Under the pieces are notes generated by a model, which worked only from the letters and a program-made list of their open reading frames with translations, was not told the origin of the DNA and made no database searches. The position numbers were made by a program, and so were the translations under genes. DNA of 17,650 nt from an uncultured Clostridia bacterium. Its GTDB lineage: Bacteria > Bacillota > Clostridia > Christensenellales > CAG-138. Below are positions 15,257-17,650 of the stretch, piece by piece; position 1 is the first letter of the stretch; every line of letters begins with the position of its first letter. The stretch covers positions 1 to 17,650 of the forward strand of contig CALGGM010000139.1 of NCBI GenBank assembly GCA_937915925.1, written 5' to 3'.

Positions 15257-16276
15257 ATGCGCATCCGCATCGTATCCTACACCGAACAGGGGCAACAGTG
15301 CGCAAGCCGGATCGCAGACGCGCTGCGCGGCATGCATGCGGTTGAAACCTTTGCGCGCTATCCGAAGCAGGGCGATCTGCCGCTCGACATGCGCGCGGTC
15401 GATTGGGCAAAGGCGGGCTTTCAAACCGCGGACGCGCTGATCTTCTGCTGCGCAAGCGGCATCGCGGTGCGTGCGATCGCGCCGTGGGTCAAAAGCAAAA
15501 CGACCGATCCGGCAGTACTGGTCGTCGACGAGCAGGCAAGGTTTGTGATCCCGCTGCTGTCGGGACACATCGGCGGCGCGAACGAGCTGGCGCGTACGCT
15601 GGCAAAGGAGCTTTCGGCAACGCCGGTCGTCACCACCGCGACGGATCTGAACGCGCGCTTTGCCGTCGACGTGTTTGCAGCCAAGAATCATCTGCATATT
15701 TCGGATATGCAGCTTTGTAAGGAGATTTCGGCCGCGCTGCTGCGGCATGAACCGGTCGGGCTGATCAGCGACGTTCCGATCACGGGCGAGCTGCCCGACG
15801 GTTTGACGAAAGGACAAGCGCCGCTCGGCGTTGTCGTCTCGCAAAAGCGGATCGTTCCGCCGTTCGCAAAAACGCTGTATCTGACGCCCAAACGGTTCTG
15901 CGTGGGGCTCGGCTGCCGAAAAGGCAAGGAGGCGGAGGCGATCGCAGCGTTTGTGTCCGAGCAGCTTGCGCTTCTGAACGTGCCGAAGGAGGCGGTGTAC
16001 TGCCTTGCGTCGATCGACCTCAAACGCGATGAAGCAGGGATCACGGCGCTTGCCGAAGCGCTGCATGTGCCGTTTCTGACCTATTCGGCCGAAGCGCTGA
16101 TGCGGGTCAAGGGCGAATTCTCGCATTCGGCATTTGTACAGGAACAGACCGGCACGGACAATGTGTGCGAGCGTGCGGCGGCGCTTGCGGCAGGCGGCTG
16201 GTCTTGTCGTCAAAAAGATTGCAAAAGACGGGATGACGTTTGCGCTGGCAAAGCGGGAGGAGGCGATTTCGTTTGA
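15257..16276 (+). CDS. cbiG: Cobalt-precorrin-5A hydrolase CbiG, frameshifted near the 3' end
   Basis: CbiG opens the C20-derived delta-lactone and releases acetaldehyde. As read, 339 residues. The N-terminal half has FCCASGIAVRAIAPWVKSK (68-86), VDEQARFVIPLLSGHIGGAN (94-113) and TTATD; the C-terminal domain starts FCVGLGCRKGKE (214-225) and reaches TDNVCERAALAAGG-like sequence at about 16155-16198. From 16199 the reading frame gives an unrelated Cys/Arg-rich tail. Dropping one base at or near T16199 restores GGLVVKKIAKDGMTFALAK, then REEAISFD and TAA at 16278-16280, the normal CbiG ending, overlapping the cbiH start. So the 3' end carries a +1 lesion or a sequencing error. Start at 15257, with AAGGAG (15245-15250) before it, is two bases after cbiF. 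Confidence 0.9.
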   Translation: MRIRIVSYTEQGQQCASRIADALRGMHAVETFARYPKQGDLPLDMRAVDWAKAGFQTADALIFCCASGIAVRAIAPWVKSKTTDPAVLVVDEQARFVIPLLSGHIGGANELARTLAKELSATPVVTTATDLNARFAVDVFAAKNHLHISDMQLCKEISAALLRHEPVGLISDVPITGELPDGLTKGQAPLGVVVSQKRIVPPFAKTLYLTPKRFCVGLGCRKGKEAEAIAAFVSEQLALLNVPKEAVYCLASIDLKRDEAGITALAEALHVPFLTYSAEALMRVKGEFSHSAFVQEQTGTDNVCERAAALAAGGWSCRQKDCKRRDDVCAGKAGGGDFV

Positions 16277-17004
16277 CTAAGCTGTATGTGGTGGGCATCG
16301 GCCCGGGAAGCTACGAACAGATGACGCTGCAGGCGATTCACGCACTGCAAACCTGCGACGTGATCGTGGGCTATACGGTCTACGTCGATCTTGTAAAGGC
16401 GCATTTCGCGGACAAGGTATTTTTAACCACCCCGATGCGGCAGGAGGTGGAACGCGTCCGGCTTGCGCTCGAAACGGCGCAAAGCGGCAAAACCGTCGCC
16501 ATGATCTGCTCGGGCGACGCCGGCGTTTATGGTATGAGCGGACTTTGCGAGGAGCTTGCAAAGGCGTATCCTTCGGTCGAGATCGAGACGATCCCGGGCG
16601 TATCGGCTGTACTGTCCGGCGCGGCAATCCTCGGTGCGCCGCTGATGCACGACTTTGCGGTGGTCAGTCTCAGTGATCTTCTGACGCCGTGGGAGACAAT
16701 TGAAAAACGGCTGCTTGCGGCGGCCGAAGCCGATTTTGTGATCTGCCTTTACAATCCCGCAAGCCGCAAGCGAAAAGATTATCTGATGCGCGCGTGCGAT
16801 CTGGTCCTGCGGTTTGCGTCGCCCGACACCGTGTGCGGCATTGCCAGAAACATCGGCAGAGAGGGTGAATCGATTACGGTGCTGCCGCTTAAAGAGCTTC
16901 GCGAAACCGAGGTCGACATGTTCTGCACGGTCTTTATCGGAAACTCGCAGACGAAAGTCGTCAACGGCAAAATGGTCACGCCGAGAGGGTACGTCTATGC
17001 ATAA
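16273..17004 (+). CDS. cbiH: Cobalt-factor III C17-methyltransferase CbiH
   Basis: A 243-residue SAM-dependent methylase that methylates C17 and contracts the ring. Motifs: LYVVGIGPGSYEQMTLQA (4-21), DVIVGYTVYVDL (29-40), MICSGDAGVYGMSG (77-90) and IPGVSAVLSGAAILGAPLMHDF (107-128, a typical CbiH/CobJ stretch), then FVICLYNPASRKRKDY (155-170). Length is normal. The probable start is TTG at 16273, served by GGAGGAGG (16256-16263); an in-frame ATG at 16240 would add an Arg-rich stretch unlike the family. The TTG lies inside the restored end of cbiG, the overlap pattern used elsewhere in this operon. Confidence 0.93.
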   Translation: MTKLYVVGIGPGSYEQMTLQAIHALQTCDVIVGYTVYVDLVKAHFADKVFLTTPMRQEVERVRLALETAQSGKTVAMICSGDAGVYGMSGLCEELAKAYPSVEIETIPGVSAVLSGAAILGAPLMHDFAVVSLSDLLTPWETIEKRLLAAAEADFVICLYNPASRKRKDYLMRACDLVLRFASPDTVCGIARNIGREGESITVLPLKELRETEVDMFCTVFIGNSQTKVVNGKMVTPRGYVYA

Positions 17005-17509
17005 CATTCTGTTGTTCGCGGGTACGACAGAGGGCCGGCAAATTGCAAAGGCCCTGATCGGGCAGCCGGTTTCGGTCACGGTCAGCGTCGCCACGGAATA
17101 CGGAGAAACGCTGATTGAGCAGGGCGAAAATATTCACGTGCTGCACGGCCGCAAGAACGCGGAGGAGATCGCAGCGCTGATCCGAGAGACGCAGGCGGAG
17201 ATCCTGATCGATGCCACACACCCGTACGCGAAGGAGGTCACAAAGACTTTGAACGCCGTATGCGCACGCATGCAGACGGAGTATCTGCGTGTACTGCGCG
17301 CGTCGGACGATGCGGATACGGAACGCTGCGTATTTGTCGACGACGTCGATGCGGCAGTTGCGTATTTGAACGGCACGCAGGGCAATATCCTGCTGACCGT
17401 CGGCAGCAAAGAGCTTTCCGCCTATACGGCGGTCGGAGATTGGCAAAAGCGCGTCTATGCGCGCATTCTGTCGGTCAAGGAGTCCGCCGAAGCTGCGTTT
17501 GCGCTGTAA
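16997..17509 (+). pseudogene. cbiJ: Precorrin-6A reductase CbiJ/CobK, C-terminally truncated
   Basis: 170 residues remain of an enzyme normally about 250 residues long that reduces the corrin ring with a nicotinamide cofactor. Present: the Rossmann start ILLFAGTTEGRQIAKAL (4-20), DATHPYAKEVTKTL (72-85) and LLTVGSKELSAYTAV (132-146), ending at RVYARILSVKESAEAAFAL (152-170). The usual next part (a MQGPFS-type motif, a VTKDSG-type motif and an EK helix) does not occur in any + frame of the remaining 141 bases. ATG 16997 overlaps the cbiH stop. The gene is therefore broken, or the sequence is wrongly joined at about 17500-17510. A paralogue elsewhere could supply the activity. Confidence 0.8.
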
Positions 17510-17650
17510 ACGCCGGGCTGAGGCGCTGACTTGGGAGCAGACTGCGCCGGAGGGGGAGTCTGCTGATACTGCTGCTGTGCTTGATACTGCTGATACTGCT
17601 GATACCGCTGTGATCGACTGAGAACCGTCCTTGACCATGATGAAAACCCT
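17455..17650 (-). CDS. Possible 3' end of a Gln/Tyr/Pro-rich protein, partial
   Basis: On the minus strand a frame is open from the window edge to TAG at 17457-17455, 64 codons. It reads QRYQQYQQYQAQQQYQQ followed by TPPPAQSAPKSAPQPGVYS, a disordered linker composition common in Firmicutes membrane or zinc-ribbon proteins. Its codons mostly end in G or T, whereas the neighbouring minus frame uses many codons ending in A, unlike this genome. The last 16 or so residues are antisense to cbiJ and may be an accidental extension. It could equally be a chance reading of the 9-base repeat at 17565-17609. No function can be assigned. Confidence 0.35.
   Translation of the reverse strand, partial: GFSSWSRTVLSRSQRYQQYQQYQAQQQYQQTPPPAQSAPKSAPQPGVYSANAASADSLTDRMRA
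17565..17609. repeat. Short 9-base repeat tract
   Basis: GATACTGCT occurs at 17565-17573, 17583-17591 and 17592-17600, with a variant GATACCGCT at 17601-17609 and an unrelated 9-mer at 17574-17582. The period of nine suits coding DNA: on the minus strand it reads as a QQY-type repeat, on the + strand as Asp-Thr-Ala. Confidence 0.7.

Noticed and set aside
17507..17621. A + strand acidic tail (Asp-Thr-Ala repeats) continuing cbiJ in another frame
   Set aside because: It resembles nothing in the CbiJ family and needs a frameshift; the minus-strand reading has the more natural composition.
1..17650. tRNA, rRNA, transposase or phage genes
   Set aside because: No cloverleaf-like sequence, rRNA core segment, or transposase/integrase motif was noticed on either strand.

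Overview
The window is a GC-rich (codons mostly ending in G or C), tightly packed stretch in which every well-supported gene lies on the + strand. Gram-positive style lipoprotein signals, strong Shine-Dalgarno sequences, a consensus sigma-A promoter, a transcription-terminating cobalamin riboswitch and the anaerobic (early cobalt insertion) B12 route suggest an uncultured anaerobic member of the Clostridia, probably from a gut. That assignment is inference; there is no rRNA or other phylogenetic marker here.

Layout. (1) 1-258: a terminator for an upstream transcript, then an AT-rich leader. (2) 259-3158: a two-gene unit with a GPH-family sugar:cation symporter and a cytosolic protein of GT-B-like appearance, closed by a terminator. 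(3) 3213-3303: a small array of short hairpins separated by a 7-base ATGAATT spacer. (4) 3323-3644: perfect TTGACA-17-TATAAT promoter, cobalamin riboswitch and intrinsic terminator. (5) 3727-6625: an exported lipoprotein made of two tandem CbiK (cobaltochelatase) units, then a small lipoprotein, then a terminator and dispersed hairpin repeats. (6) 6928-10640: a second small lipoprotein and a BtuF-BtuC-BtuD-like ABC importer whose ATPase has an extra C-terminal domain. (7) 10637-17509: cbiB, cobD, cbiD, cbiL, cbiF, cbiG, cbiH, cbiJ with overlapping or nearly overlapping ends, that is, corrin-ring synthesis plus aminopropanol-arm attachment. (8) 17510-17650: a junction where cbiJ stops early and the minus strand reads as the 3' end of a Gln/Tyr/Pro-rich protein.

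How it fits together. The riboswitch should shut off the transcript when cobalamin is plentiful. Downstream genes would take up a corrinoid or tetrapyrrole (lipoproteins plus ABC importer) and build cobyrinate derivatives (CbiL, H, F, G, D, J) and the nucleotide-loop arm (CobD, CbiB). cbiE, cbiT, cbiC, cbiA, cbiP and the cobU/S/T set are not in the window.

Most notable points: the only recognisable cobaltochelatase is predicted to be outside the cytoplasm, duplicated head-to-tail and fitted with surface-protein-type helical modules; it sits with two small lipoproteins and an importer, suggesting a surface tetrapyrrole/cobalt capture system. cbiG has a visible +1 frameshift near its 3' end, and cbiJ lacks its C-terminal third.
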